Shown in pieces: positions 18,955 through 28,340 of a DNA stretch of 64,000 bases (position 1 is its first letter; each line of letters starts with the position of its first letter). The stretch lies in assembly GCA_041481445.1 (NCBI GenBank), contig JBGPBV010000006.1, positions 19,899-83,898 of the forward strand, read 5' to 3'. This stretch comes from AA29 sp041481445. GTDB lineage: Bacteria > Acidobacteriota > Vicinamibacteria > Fen-336. The notes under the pieces were generated by a model. That model was not told the origin of the DNA. It did not search any database and saw nothing but the letters and a program-made list of their open reading frames with translations. Made by a program: the position numbers and the translations under genes.

Positions 18955-19767
18955 CTACGATTTGGCGGGCTGCGTCTTCAGCATGTCGAGGAAGCCTTGC
19001 AGCGTGTGCAGCTTCCTCGCCGAGGTCGAGTAGAGCTTGGCCGAGAAGATCGCGGTCGCGGCGTGGCCGGCCAGGAGCGTGAACAGCTCGTAGTCGGTGA
19101 GGGTGAAGGCGGTCTTCTGCACCAGGAGCTTGTTGATCGAGATCACGCCGATCACGCTGTCCTTGATCTTGAGGGGGATGACCGCGGTCGGCTGGTCGAA
19201 GGGGGTGGCCTCCCGGTGCGCCACCTGCGCCGCGAAGTAGTTCTCCCCCGTCTTGGCCGCGTGCCCGATCCGTCCCTCGCCGAGAGCGACGCTGGTGACG
19301 GGAGCGGTCGCCCCCTCCGAGGTCTCCAGCTCGAGCTGGCCCGTCTTGTCGCTGATCACGAAGATGTGGAAGGCCTCCGCTCCGATCAGGTTGATCACGA
19401 TCTCCTGGACGATCCGGATCACCTCGCGGTAGTCCAGGGTGGAGTGGAGCTGGTAGGAGGCGACGTAGAGGTTGGCCAGGTTGTTGTTCTGCTCCTCGAT
19501 CTCGATGTAGCGGTCGGCGAACTCCTTGTTCTCCTCCTCGACCTTCAGCAGGCGCTCCTCCAGCTCGCGGACGCGCGCGGTGAGGGCGCGCACGTGGTCG
19601 TCGCCCTCCAGGACGGGGAGGGACGAGCCCGCCTGCGACTCGAGGCTCGCGATCTTGAAGCGCAGGCGCTCGTTCTCCTTGAGCAGCTCCTCGGTGAATT
19701 CCTTGGCCTTGAGGAACACCCCGAAGAATTCCTGGCTCTTCTGGACCGGGTCGTCGCCACTGGGCAT
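18955..19767 (-). CDS. Coiled-coil GAF-domain protein, last gene of the chemosensory operon
   Basis: 270 residues. An N-terminal coiled coil (about 10-95, ELLKENERLRFKIASLE and ELEERLLKVEEENKEFADRYIE) leads into a GAF domain (about 115-250; GEGRIGHAAKTGENYFA, AVIPLKIKDSVIGVISINKL). GAF domains bind small ligands or serve as dimer interfaces. It starts about 35 bases after the DUF4388-receiver gene, which itself ends in a GAF-like domain, so the two may work together as output or cofactors of the Che pathway. No catalytic domain is attached. Confidence 0.78.
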   Translation of the reverse strand: MPSGDDPVQKSQEFFGVFLKAKEFTEELLKENERLRFKIASLESQAGSSLPVLEGDDHVRALTARVRELEERLLKVEEENKEFADRYIEIEEQNNNLANLYVASYQLHSTLDYREVIRIVQEIVINLIGAEAFHIFVISDKTGQLELETSEGATAPVTSVALGEGRIGHAAKTGENYFAAQVAHREATPFDQPTAVIPLKIKDSVIGVISINKLLVQKTAFTLTDYELFTLLAGHAATAIFSAKLYSTSARKLHTLQGFLDMLKTQPAKS

Positions 19768-19802
19768 CGGAAGTCCGCCTCGGAACGGATTCTATCCCGA
19801 CA

Positions 19803-21575
19803 TCACTGCGCCTGCATCGCGTGGACCTTGCGCTGCAGGAAGGCGTTCTCGAGGGCGATCCCGGCCTGGTTGATGAAGGTCTCCAGGGCGGCCAGCCGGC
19901 CCAGCGGCCGCCCGCTGTCCGCGTTGTCGCCGAAGAGGACGGCCACCGTCTCCCGGTTCGTGAGCAGGGGCAAGAGCGCCACCCCCGAGGACTGGAACCG
20001 CCCGATCTTCCCCAGCATGTGACGGCTCCACTTGTCGTCCGGCCAGGGCCCCAAGTAGGACTTGCGTCCCAGGGCCACCCGGGCGAACACGGACGGCTCG
20101 CCCAGCGGGATCGACACCTCGCGCACCAGGAGCCCGAGCTTCTCGTCGCGGGGCGCCACCCCGAAGCCGCCCAGGCCGCGCATCGTCTCGTTCTTCACCA
20201 CGAAGAGAACCGCCCGCTCGAAGCAGTCGCGGGCCGCGCCCATCACGAGGGCGGAGATCTGCGTGGCGTCGGTGGCGCCGCGCAGGCCCTCCAGCCAGCG
20301 CTGGAGCTGCGCGAAGTCGCGCGACATCTCGTCCGTGGTCGGGGCCGCCAGCCCCCCTCCGGGGGGAGCCGCCGCCGCGCCCGCGGCCGCCGGCCCGGCG
20401 GGGACGGGACCGGCGGAGGCGGCCTCGCCCGCTGGGCGCCCGCCGGCCTCCTCCCGCTTCGCCCCCGGCCCGCCGGCGGAGGCGGCGCCCGCCCGCGCGG
20501 GGGGCGCGGCGCCCGCGAGCCGGGGCAGCACGTCGCTCACGATCTTGGCCGCGAAGGCGCGGAGGTCGGCCTCGAACTGCTCGGGGTCCAGCTTGGAGAG
20601 GCCGGGCTTGAACACGAAGTGCGCGATCTCCATCTGGCGGGCGCGGGCCTGGAGCGCGCTGTTGAGCGTCTCCGCCATGATGAGCACGGGAGGACGGAGG
20701 TTCATCTTCCAGAGGCGCTTGACCACCTCGAACCCGCCCTGGAACGACGTTCCTCCCGACGTGGGCATGCCGAGGTCGGCCACGAGCAGGAACGGGATGG
20801 AGGCCTTGCCGAGCCGGCCCGCCCTCTTCACCGCCGCCTCCGGGTCCTCCGCCTCCACCACGTTGTACCCGGCGCGGGCGAAGCCCTCGGCCAGGATCCG
20901 GCGGACGTCGTACTCGTCGTCGACCAGGAGGATCGTCGTCCCGCCGTCGTCGCCGGCGGCAGGGGCGGCCGCGGGTTCGGCCGGGGGGGCGACCTCTGGA
21001 GAGTCCAACGATGGCGGCGCCGCCGGCATCGCGGGGAAGGCCCGCGTGGCCGGAGAGTCCTCGGGCTCGGGGGGCGGAGCGGCCAGGGCCGCCCCCGCCA
21101 TCGCCTCCGGGGGCACGGTGTCCTCCGAGGGCTCCGCGAACGAGGCCTCCAGGGCCGCCGTCGAGTCCCGCCGGTCCTCGTCCATGCCGCGAGCCAGGTC
21201 GAGCAGCAGCTCCTGCGCGTTGATCCCCTGGGGCAGGGTCTCCTCGGTGATGTCGCGGGTGCCGATGACGGTGGGCGTCTGCTCGGTCAGGCTGAAGCTG
21301 AACTGTCCCTCGCGCAGCCGGATCAGGTGCTGGAGGCCGCGCTCGATGCTCTGCCGCAGGAGGGGCAGCCGCTTCTCCGGCGGCAGCAGGCGGTAGCGCT
21401 TGTCGAAGGGCGGCATCTCCGCGCTGAAGGCGGCGGCCACGAACCCGTCCTGGAAGGCGATCGCGCCCTCGCCGGCCGTGGTCCGGATGGAGAGGTACCC
21501 CGTCTTCTTGCTGAAGGACACGATCTGCAGGATGTCGAGGAGAGGGAGGTCCTCGAGGTTCCCGTTCAGGCTCAC
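19803..21575 (-). CDS. DUF4388 - receiver - GAF-like response regulator
   Basis: 590 residues. The N-terminal DUF4388 domain (about 1-110) begins with the typical LNGNLEDLPLLDILQIVSFSKKTG. A Pro/Ala-rich linker leads to a receiver domain (about 213-340) with acidic pocket LLVDDEYDVRR and phospho-acceptor in LLVADLGMP. After another low-complexity linker (about 350-425) a GAF-like domain closes the protein. DUF4388 regulators accompany chemosensory and gliding systems in GC-rich bacteria. The start is GTG preceded by GGAGGGG. It likely receives phosphate from the CheA of this operon, which is inference from position. Confidence 0.82.
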   Translation of the reverse strand: MSLNGNLEDLPLLDILQIVSFSKKTGYLSIRTTAGEGAIAFQDGFVAAAFSAEMPPFDKRYRLLPPEKRLPLLRQSIERGLQHLIRLREGQFSFSLTEQTPTVIGTRDITEETLPQGINAQELLLDLARGMDEDRRDSTAALEASFAEPSEDTVPPEAMAGAALAAPPPEPEDSPATRAFPAMPAAPPSLDSPEVAPPAEPAAAPAAGDDGGTTILLVDDEYDVRRILAEGFARAGYNVVEAEDPEAAVKRAGRLGKASIPFLLVADLGMPTSGGTSFQGGFEVVKRLWKMNLRPPVLIMAETLNSALQARARQMEIAHFVFKPGLSKLDPEQFEADLRAFAAKIVSDVLPRLAGAAPPARAGAASAGGPGAKREEAGGRPAGEAASAGPVPAGPAAAGAAAAPPGGGLAAPTTDEMSRDFAQLQRWLEGLRGATDATQISALVMGAARDCFERAVLFVVKNETMRGLGGFGVAPRDEKLGLLVREVSIPLGEPSVFARVALGRKSYLGPWPDDKWSRHMLGKIGRFQSSGVALLPLLTNRETVAVLFGDNADSGRPLGRLAALETFINQAGIALENAFLQRKVHAMQAQ

Positions 21576-21614
21576 CGCGTCCCCTCCGGGCCCAGGTCCT
21601 GCATCCGCGCGAGT

Positions 21615-22655
21615 CTACACCGCGGACAGAATTTCGTCGGCCACGCGGGACAGGGGCACCTCGCGGTCCACCACCCCGGCCTCCGCCGCCGCCTTGGGCA
21701 TGCCGTAGATCACGCAGCTCTCCTCGCTTTCCGCGAGCGTGAGCCCCCCCGCCTGGCGGATCGCCCGCATGCCCTCCACCCCGTCCGATCCCATGCCGGT
21801 GAGGATCACCCCCACCGCGCGGTCGCCGTAGGCCTTGGCCACCGAGGCCATCAGGACGTCGATGGACGGGCGGTGCAGGGCCGACCGCGGCTCGTCGTCC
21901 AGCCAGATGCGCTGGTCGCGGCCGCGGCGGCGCACCTTCATGTGCCGGCCGGCGGGCGCGATCAGCACCGCCCCCGGCCCGATCACGTCGCCGTCCGCCG
22001 CTTCGCGCACGCGAAGGGCGCTGCGGGCGTCCAGGCGCTCGGCCAGGGAGCGCGTGAACCCGACCGGCATGTGCTGCACGACGAGCACCGCGCAGGGGAG
22101 GGTCTCCGGCAGCCGCGGGATGATGGCCTGGAGAGCGGGCGGACCGCCGGTGGAGGTGCCGATGACGACCACGTCCGCGGGCGTGGCGCGGCGCACCACG
22201 GGGGCGGCGGCCGGCCCTTCCCGCACCGCCCCCGCCACCGGAACGCGGACGCGGGGGGCGGCGGCCAGCGCGCGTACCTTGGCCTGCAGCTCCGCGGCCA
22301 GGCTCAGGAGGTTCATCTGGCCCTGCACGGTGGACTTGTCCACGAAGTCCATCGCCCCCAGCTCGAGGCCGCGCAGGGTCACGTCGGCCCCCTCGCGGGT
22401 CTGGGAGGAGAGGAGGAGGACGGCGGTCGGACAGTCGGCCATGATCCGCCGCAGCGCCTCCAGGCCGTCCATCCTCGGCATCTTGACGTCGAGGGTCACG
22501 ACGTCCGGCCGCAGGTCGAGGGCCTTGAGCCATCCCTCCCTGCCGTCCACCGCCATGCCCACCACCTCGATGTCGGGGGCGGAGCCGAGCATGCGCGACA
22601 GGGCCTGCCGCACGAAAGCGGAGTCGTCGACGACGAGGACGCGGACCTTCTTCAC
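21615..22655 (-). CDS. cheB: Chemotaxis protein-glutamate methylesterase CheB
   Basis: 346 residues: a receiver domain with acidic DDS pocket and phospho-acceptor Asp56 in TLDVKMPRMDG, a linker, and a methylesterase domain with the Ser-His-Asp triad in GTSTGGPPAL, VVQHMPVGFT and GMGSDGVEGM. It removes methyl groups from receptor glutamates and may deamidate glutamines, giving adaptation opposite to CheR. Its ATG overlaps the CheR stop (ATGA). No CheD, CheZ or CheC lies in the operon, so CheB is the only visible adaptation brake. Confidence 0.96.
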   Translation of the reverse strand: MKKVRVLVVDDSAFVRQALSRMLGSAPDIEVVGMAVDGREGWLKALDLRPDVVTLDVKMPRMDGLEALRRIMADCPTAVLLLSSQTREGADVTLRGLELGAMDFVDKSTVQGQMNLLSLAAELQAKVRALAAAPRVRVPVAGAVREGPAAAPVVRRATPADVVVIGTSTGGPPALQAIIPRLPETLPCAVLVVQHMPVGFTRSLAERLDARSALRVREAADGDVIGPGAVLIAPAGRHMKVRRRGRDQRIWLDDEPRSALHRPSIDVLMASVAKAYGDRAVGVILTGMGSDGVEGMRAIRQAGGLTLAESEESCVIYGMPKAAAEAGVVDREVPLSRVADEILSAV

Positions 22656-23545
22656 GGCACAGCCTCCAGGGCCGCCCCCGCGGGGTCCGCCCCCTTGCGG
22701 TAGACCATCGCCCCCTGGAACCGGATGGGAGTGAACAGGTCCGTGATCCTCGAGAGCGACTCCGCGTGGCCGAGGAAGAGGTGGCCGCCGGGGAGGAGGC
22801 GCTCGTGGAACAGCCGCACGACCTTGAGGATCATCGTGTCGGAGAAGTAGATGAGCACGTTGCGGCAGAAGACGACGTCGAAGGGCGGCAGGCCCTCGTA
22901 GCTGGCCGGGTCGACGATGTTGCCGGTGCGGAACCTCACCATGCGGCGGATCGCCTCCTTCACCTGGGCCGCTCCCCCGGGGACGGCCAGGAAATGCCGC
23001 TCCTTCACCGCCGGGCTGACCCCGCGAAACGAGTTGTGGTGGTACACCGCCCGCCGCGCCTTCTCGAGGGCCACCCCGTCCACGTCCATCCCGAACACCT
23101 GGACGTCCCAGCTCCAGAAGAACTGGCCGCTGTCGTAGAGGATCATGGCCAGGGTATAGGCCTCCTCGCCCGTCGAGCAGCCGGCGGAGAGGACGCGCAG
23201 GCAGCGGTCGGCCCCCGTGGCCTTGGTGTCCTTGATCTGCCGCAGCACCGTCTCCGCGAAGACCTGGAGCTGCGGCATCTCCCGGAAGAAGTACGTCTCG
23301 TTGTTGGTCAGGTGGCTGACCATGCGCGCCATCTCCTCCACCCGTTGGGGACCGAAGCGGAGGTAGTGGTAGTAGTCCTCGAAGGACATGAGGTCGAGGG
23401 TGGCCAGGCGGCCGGCCAGGCGCGCGCGCAGCGAGCCACGCTGGTTGTCGTCGAAGAAGAGCCCGAACCGCTCGTGGATGAAGTCGCGCAGGAGACGGAA
23501 CTCCTCTTCGGACAGGTCGACGTTGTGGTCGGTCGGGTGGAACAC
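22652..23545 (-). CDS. cheR: Chemotaxis protein methyltransferase CheR
   Basis: 297 residues. A helical N-terminal domain (about 1-85, with FIHERFGLFFDDNQRGSLRARLAGRL) is followed by the SAM-binding domain with motif I RVLSAGCSTGEEAYTLAM, DVQVFGMDVDG and FDVVFCRNVLIYF. It methylates glutamates of the chemoreceptor. There is no C-terminal TPR extension and the receptor lacks a CheR-binding pentapeptide end. Start is GTG seven bases after the HEAT gene stop; stop overlaps cheB. Confidence 0.95.
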   Translation of the reverse strand: MFHPTDHNVDLSEEEFRLLRDFIHERFGLFFDDNQRGSLRARLAGRLATLDLMSFEDYYHYLRFGPQRVEEMARMVSHLTNNETYFFREMPQLQVFAETVLRQIKDTKATGADRCLRVLSAGCSTGEEAYTLAMILYDSGQFFWSWDVQVFGMDVDGVALEKARRAVYHHNSFRGVSPAVKERHFLAVPGGAAQVKEAIRRMVRFRTGNIVDPASYEGLPPFDVVFCRNVLIYFSDTMILKVVRLFHERLLPGGHLFLGHAESLSRITDLFTPIRFQGAMVYRKGADPAGAALEAVP

Positions 23546-23552
23546 GCCCGCG

Positions 23553-25919
23553 CTACCGCGGCGTCAGCTTGGTGAGGGCCACCGCCGCGGCCTGCCGCGC
23601 TTCCGGCGACGGGTCCGACGCCTTGAGGTCCATGAGCGGCCGCACCGCGTCCAGGACTCCTCCATCGCCGAGGGCGAGGGCGGCCTCCGCGCGGACCTGC
23701 GCGCTGTCGTCGGCCAGGGCGGAGAGGAGGAGCCGCCGGCCCTGGCGGTCCTCCAGCTTGCCCACGAGGTCGACGAGGAGCCGGCGGACCTCGGGCGCCG
23801 CCCCCGCGAACGCGCGCTCCACCTCGGCCAGGGCGCCCGCCCCCATCCGTCGCAGGGCTTCGAGCGCCGCCGGCTGGAGAGCGGGGTCGGAGAGGAGCTG
23901 GGTCAGGGGCCGGGCCGCGCGCCCATCCCCGATCTCGCCCAGCGCGGACACCACCGCCCGGCGGACCGTGGCGTCGTCGTCGGCGAGGCGGGCCAGGAGC
24001 GGCGCCACCGCCTTGAAGCTGCGGATCCGGCCCAGGGCGGTGGCCGCCCCGCACCGGACGCTCCAATGCTCGTCGTCGAGGGCGATCAGGAGGGGCGGCA
24101 CCGTCTGGGGGTCGCCGATGGCGCCCAGGGACTCCGCGGCCGCCCGCCGCAGGTTGCGATCGGGATCGCGCAGGACCTCGACCAGGGGGCGCACCGCCTC
24201 CACGGCGCGGATCGAGCCCAGGGCCTCCACCGCCGCGAAGCGCAGCTCCTTGCGCACGTCGGAGAGGAAGGGGGTGATGCGCGGCACCACCTCGCGGTTG
24301 CGGAGCTGCCCGAGCGCGCGCAGGGTCACGAACCGCATCCTGGGGTCGGGGTCGTCCAGCAGGGGCAGGAGGTCGGTGGCCGCTTCCATGTCCTGGAGCT
24401 TGCCCAGCGAGAGCACGGCCTGTTGCCGGACCAGGCTGCTCTCGTCGAGGAGGGCCGCCCGCAGCAGGTCGGGGACGTCCGCCGTCTCGATCTCGCCCAG
24501 GGCCTTGATGGCGGCCCGGCGCACCGTCTCCCGCGGGTCCTTGGAGAGGGCGATGAGGGCGGTGGCGGTGCCGGGATCGTGCAGGAGGCCGAGCGTCTCC
24601 GCCGCCCGCACCTTCACCGACGGCTCGTCGCTGGCCAGGGCCTGCAGCAGGAGGGGCACCACGCGCTCGGGGGCCATGCGCGCCAGCGCCCCCATCGCGC
24701 TCTCCTGGATCAGCTCGCTCTCGTCCCCCAGCAGCTCGAAGAGCAGCATGGCCGCATCCTCGTCGCCCAGGCGGCCGATGGCCGCCGCCGCCTCCGCGCG
24801 GACCTCGGTCGAAGGGTCGTGGATCATGGGTGCGACCAGGTCGATGCCCCGCGGCGGGCCGATCCAGGAGAGGCAGCGCACCGTCCCCTGCCGCACCAGG
24901 TCGCTCGGGTGCTCGAGGCCGCGCTGGTAGGCCTCGCGGCTCTGGAAGCCGATGGAGACCAGGGCGTGCGCGGCGTATTCCTGGAGAGCGGGCTCGGCCA
25001 GGCACTCGATCAAGGCCGCCTCCGCCCGCGGCTCCTTGAGCCAGCCCAGAGTGACCGCGGCCGTGCGCCGGTTGCTCGGCTCGTCCTCCTTTAGCGTGGC
25101 CAGCAGGTGGTCCACGAGGTCCTCGCGGCGGAGGGCGGCCTGGACCGCGGGATCGAGGCTCTCGCCGGCGGCGGTGGCGCGCTGCTCGATGGCGACCACG
25201 GCGTTGATGGCGACGTTGCGCAGGGTGGGATCGGGGTCGTAGAGGTGGGGCACGAGGTGGGCGAGGGCCTCGCGCCCGGCCAGCCGGCCCAGGGCGTCCA
25301 TCACCGGACCCCGGAGCATCTCGTCGCCGAGCAGCTCGATGAGCGGAGCTCCCGCCCGCGCGTCGCCGATCTCGCCCAGGGCGTGGATGGCCGGGTACTG
25401 CAGCCAGGGCTCCGTGCGGAGCACGTCGATCAGGGCGGGCACGGCCTCCGCCGCCCCGATCTGGCCCAGGCTGGCCGCAGCGGCGTGGCGCACGTTGACG
25501 TCGTGGTCGGAGAGGGCGGCGATCAGGGCGGGCACCGCCGTCCGCTCGCGCCGCGCCCCCAGCATGACCGCCGCGAAGTTGCGGACCTCCTCGTCGGCAT
25601 CGCCGAGCAGGTCCAGGAGGGCGGGTCCCGCCGCCGGCCCCATCTTGACGTAGATCTCCATGGCCGCGTTGCGCATGGCCGCGTCCTCGTCGTCACGCAG
25701 CGCCGCCTCGAGGTGCGGCAGGAGCGTCGCCTCGTCGAACCCGGCCAGCCGCTCCGTGGCCGCCTGCCGCACCGGCCAGCTCTCGTCCGCCACCGCGAGC
25801 AGGAGCGGGGTGATGGCCTCCGGCCGGCCGGACCGGCCGAGCTCCTCCACCACGCGCCGCCGCACCGGCTCCTCTCCGCTGCGGAGCTGCTCGAGGGCGG
25901 CCTGGATATCGAGGGTCAT
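23553..25919 (-). CDS. Large HEAT-repeat scaffold protein in the chemosensory operon
   Basis: 788 residues built almost wholly of about 25 HEAT/PBS-lyase-like repeats of 30-32 residues, each of the form P-L-hydrophobic-x-L-x-D-x-x-x-x-V-R-x-x-A-A-x-A-L-G-x-[IL]. No enzyme motif, signal peptide or membrane segment is present. Such superhelices bind other proteins; CpcE/NblB-type members act on bilins, which is unlikely here. Position between the chemoreceptor and cheR, with only seven bases to cheR, suggests it binds a Che component or links the array to an output. The 5' gap to the receptor gene holds an inverted repeat. Confidence 0.88.
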   Translation of the reverse strand: MTLDIQAALEQLRSGEEPVRRRVVEELGRSGRPEAITPLLLAVADESWPVRQAATERLAGFDEATLLPHLEAALRDDEDAAMRNAAMEIYVKMGPAAGPALLDLLGDADEEVRNFAAVMLGARRERTAVPALIAALSDHDVNVRHAAAASLGQIGAAEAVPALIDVLRTEPWLQYPAIHALGEIGDARAGAPLIELLGDEMLRGPVMDALGRLAGREALAHLVPHLYDPDPTLRNVAINAVVAIEQRATAAGESLDPAVQAALRREDLVDHLLATLKEDEPSNRRTAAVTLGWLKEPRAEAALIECLAEPALQEYAAHALVSIGFQSREAYQRGLEHPSDLVRQGTVRCLSWIGPPRGIDLVAPMIHDPSTEVRAEAAAAIGRLGDEDAAMLLFELLGDESELIQESAMGALARMAPERVVPLLLQALASDEPSVKVRAAETLGLLHDPGTATALIALSKDPRETVRRAAIKALGEIETADVPDLLRAALLDESSLVRQQAVLSLGKLQDMEAATDLLPLLDDPDPRMRFVTLRALGQLRNREVVPRITPFLSDVRKELRFAAVEALGSIRAVEAVRPLVEVLRDPDRNLRRAAAESLGAIGDPQTVPPLLIALDDEHWSVRCGAATALGRIRSFKAVAPLLARLADDDATVRRAVVSALGEIGDGRAARPLTQLLSDPALQPAALEALRRMGAGALAEVERAFAGAAPEVRRLLVDLVGKLEDRQGRRLLLSALADDSAQVRAEAALALGDGGVLDAVRPLMDLKASDPSPEARQAAAVALTKLTPR

Positions 25920-25924
25920 CTATC

Positions 25925-25976
25925 TCAGGGGGGGAACGCTGCGCATCCTTCCGACGGGCTCCGGCTCCCCCCCTGA
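25925..25976. repeat. Intergenic inverted repeat (TCAGGGGGGG / CCCCCCCTGA)
   Basis: Perfect 10-bp arms at 25925-25934 and 25967-25976 enclose 32 bases between the chemoreceptor and HEAT genes. In RNA it could form a stable hairpin and act as an intra-operon processing or attenuation site. The arms and the adjacent CCCCCC tract look like a dispersed palindromic repeat element. Confidence 0.5.
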
Positions 25977-26038
25977 AACCCCCCAGCGCTCGCCACCGCT
26001 GCGCGGCGCCGAGCTCCCTCGTTCGTGCTCGGCGGCCC

Positions 26039-28336
26039 TCACTGGACCCTGAAGACGGCGATGAGCTTGGCCAGGTTCTCGGCCTGCTGGGCCAGGTTGA
26101 CCGTGGCCTTGGACATCTCCTCCACCGTCGACAGGTTGTCGCGGGCGATCTCGGAGATGTTCTCCATGGCCTTCACCACCAGCTCCCCGCCGCGCTTCTG
26201 CTCGGCGGTGGCGTAGGACACCTGCTGGGTCATGCGGTTCATGTTGTCGACGGCCCCGATGATCTGCCGCGAGCCCTCCGCCTGCTCCTTGGTGGCGATG
26301 TTCACCTGGCCGGCGATCTTGTTGATGTTCTCCACCGCCACCCGTACCTGCCGGCCTCCCGCCGCCTGCTCGCGGGTGGAATAGGCGGCCTGGGTCATGA
26401 TCTTGTTGATGTTCTCCATGGCCTCCCGGATCTGGCGGCTGCCCTCCGCCTGCACCCGCACCGCGGAGGTCACGTTGGCGGTGGCGTTGTTCATGTCGTT
26501 GACGGTCTGAAGCACCTCCGCCGAGGCCGCCGACTGCTTGGCGGTGGCCTGCGCGATCTGGGCCATGAGCTGGCTGGAGCGGTTGACGGAGTCGCTGATC
26601 CGCCGCAGGGCCAGGCCGGCCTTGTCCGCGAGCTGGATCCCCTCCCGCGTCTCCGACGCCCCCGCCTTCGCCGTCTCCACCGCGTCCGTGGTCTCCGCCT
26701 GCACCTGGCGGATCACCTCGCCGATCTCCTTGGTGGCCTCCACCGAGCGCTCGGCCAGCTTGCGCACCTCGTCCGCCACCACCGCGAAGCCGCGTCCGGC
26801 CTCGCCCGCGCGCGCGGCCTCGATGGCGGCGTTCAGGGCGAGGAGGTTGGTCTGGTCGGCGATCTCCTCGATGACCTCCAGGATCTTGCCGATCTCCTGC
26901 GAGCGGCGGCCCAGGCTGGTGATGACGCGGGTGGTGTTCTCCATGGTCTCGGAGATGGTCTTCATCCCTTCCACCGTGGTGGCCACCGCGATGTCGCCCA
27001 GGCGCGCGTCCTCCGAGGCCTTGGTCGAGATCTTGTCGGCCTCCTCCGCGATCTTGGCCACGTCCTTGACCGCGGCCGCCATCTCCGTCACCCGCGCGCT
27101 GGTCTTCTGGGCGGCGGAGGTCAGGGTCTCGGCGTTGCGGGCCACCCCTTCGATCGACGTCGTCATCTCCTCGATGGTGGCCGAGGTCTCGGTGACCGTG
27201 CCCGCCAGGTTCTCGAGGTTCTTGGCCATCTGGTCGATGGACACCGTCATCTGCTCGATGGTGGCCGAGGCCTCGCTCACGGTGCCGGCCAGGGTGGAGC
27301 TGGACTTGGCCACCTGCTCGATGGAGGCGCCCATCTCCGTGATCGAGGAGGACGTCTCCTCGACGTAGGTGGCCAGGCTCTGCGCGTTGCCGGCCACGGT
27401 CTGGATGGAGGCCGCCATCTCCTCCATGGAGGTCGAGGTCTCCTCCGCCGCCTGGGCCTGGCTCTGCGCGCCCTGGGTGATGAGCTTGGCGTTGGCCGAG
27501 ATCTCCCCGGCGGAGGAGGCGACCTGGACGGAGGTCTCCTGGATGTTGTCCACGATCTTGCGCAGGTTCGCGACCATGTCCTTGAAGCTGAGGGCCAGCG
27601 TCCCCAGCTCGTCCACCGACTCCACTCCCTCCAGGGTCTCCGTGAGGTCGCCCTTGGTGACGGCGGTGGCCACCCCGAGCATGCGGCGCACGGGGGCCAG
27701 CCAGCGCCCGATCAGGAGCCAGCCGACGGCCGACCCCAGCGCGAAGAGGGTCATCGCCATCGCCGTGGTGGCCAGGAAGTCGCGCCGCTGCTGCGTCTCC
27801 ATGACCGACTTGCTGATGGCGACCTCCACCCCTCCCTTGATCTCCTCCGGCGCCCGTGCCGCCGAGTCGGAGAGCCCGAGCTCGGTCGCCATGCCGGTGC
27901 CGGAATCGCTGGTCACCGGCGCCCGGAACAGGATGACCGGCTCGCCCTGCTCGGTGGCGGTGTCGCGCTCCTCGGCACGCGCGGCGGGAGTGCCCGGCAG
28001 GTCGCGGAGGGCGGCGCCGCGCTGGGCGAGGACGGCGCCCTTGCTGTCGCGGATCATGGCCCCCACCACGTCGCTGGCGGCGGTGCGCGACCGGTCGGAC
28101 CCGGCGGAGAGCGCGCCCTCCAGGAGCTGGGTGAGGAGCGGCTTGTCCTCGGTGAGCACGCCGTACTTGCTGTTGTAGGCCAGGTTCTGCGCGATGTAGC
28201 GCCCGCGCTTGGCCATCTGCTCGCGCAGGAGCTGACGGCCCAGCCAGAGCTCGAACCCGGCGGAGACGACGCCCACGATCAGGGCCACGCCGGCCACGAG
28301 CAGCAGGAACTTGGTGCGTATGGAGCGGATGGTCAT
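26039..28336 (-). CDS. Methyl-accepting chemotaxis protein with extended repeat-rich coiled coil
   Basis: 765 residues. Transmembrane helices at about 8-30 and 188-210 bracket a periplasmic domain of about 155 residues; a HAMP domain follows (about 212-265). The conserved signalling tip is present (EIADQTNLLALNAAIEAARAGE, then GFAVVADEVRKLAERS). The cytoplasmic coiled coil is unusually repetitive: units of about 28 residues recur before the tip (EETSSSITEMGASIEQVAKS, ETSATIEEMTTSIEGVARN) and after it (QAEGSRQIREAMENINKI, QAEGSRQIIGAVDNMNRM). Partners CheA, CheW, CheB and CheR are in the same operon. The four-base gap to the binding-protein gene suggests a joint sensing unit. Confidence 0.95.
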   Translation of the reverse strand: MTIRSIRTKFLLLVAGVALIVGVVSAGFELWLGRQLLREQMAKRGRYIAQNLAYNSKYGVLTEDKPLLTQLLEGALSAGSDRSRTAASDVVGAMIRDSKGAVLAQRGAALRDLPGTPAARAEERDTATEQGEPVILFRAPVTSDSGTGMATELGLSDSAARAPEEIKGGVEVAISKSVMETQQRRDFLATTAMAMTLFALGSAVGWLLIGRWLAPVRRMLGVATAVTKGDLTETLEGVESVDELGTLALSFKDMVANLRKIVDNIQETSVQVASSAGEISANAKLITQGAQSQAQAAEETSTSMEEMAASIQTVAGNAQSLATYVEETSSSITEMGASIEQVAKSSSTLAGTVSEASATIEQMTVSIDQMAKNLENLAGTVTETSATIEEMTTSIEGVARNAETLTSAAQKTSARVTEMAAAVKDVAKIAEEADKISTKASEDARLGDIAVATTVEGMKTISETMENTTRVITSLGRRSQEIGKILEVIEEIADQTNLLALNAAIEAARAGEAGRGFAVVADEVRKLAERSVEATKEIGEVIRQVQAETTDAVETAKAGASETREGIQLADKAGLALRRISDSVNRSSQLMAQIAQATAKQSAASAEVLQTVNDMNNATANVTSAVRVQAEGSRQIREAMENINKIMTQAAYSTREQAAGGRQVRVAVENINKIAGQVNIATKEQAEGSRQIIGAVDNMNRMTQQVSYATAEQKRGGELVVKAMENISEIARDNLSTVEEMSKATVNLAQQAENLAKLIAVFRVQ

Positions 28337-28340
28337 CGCG

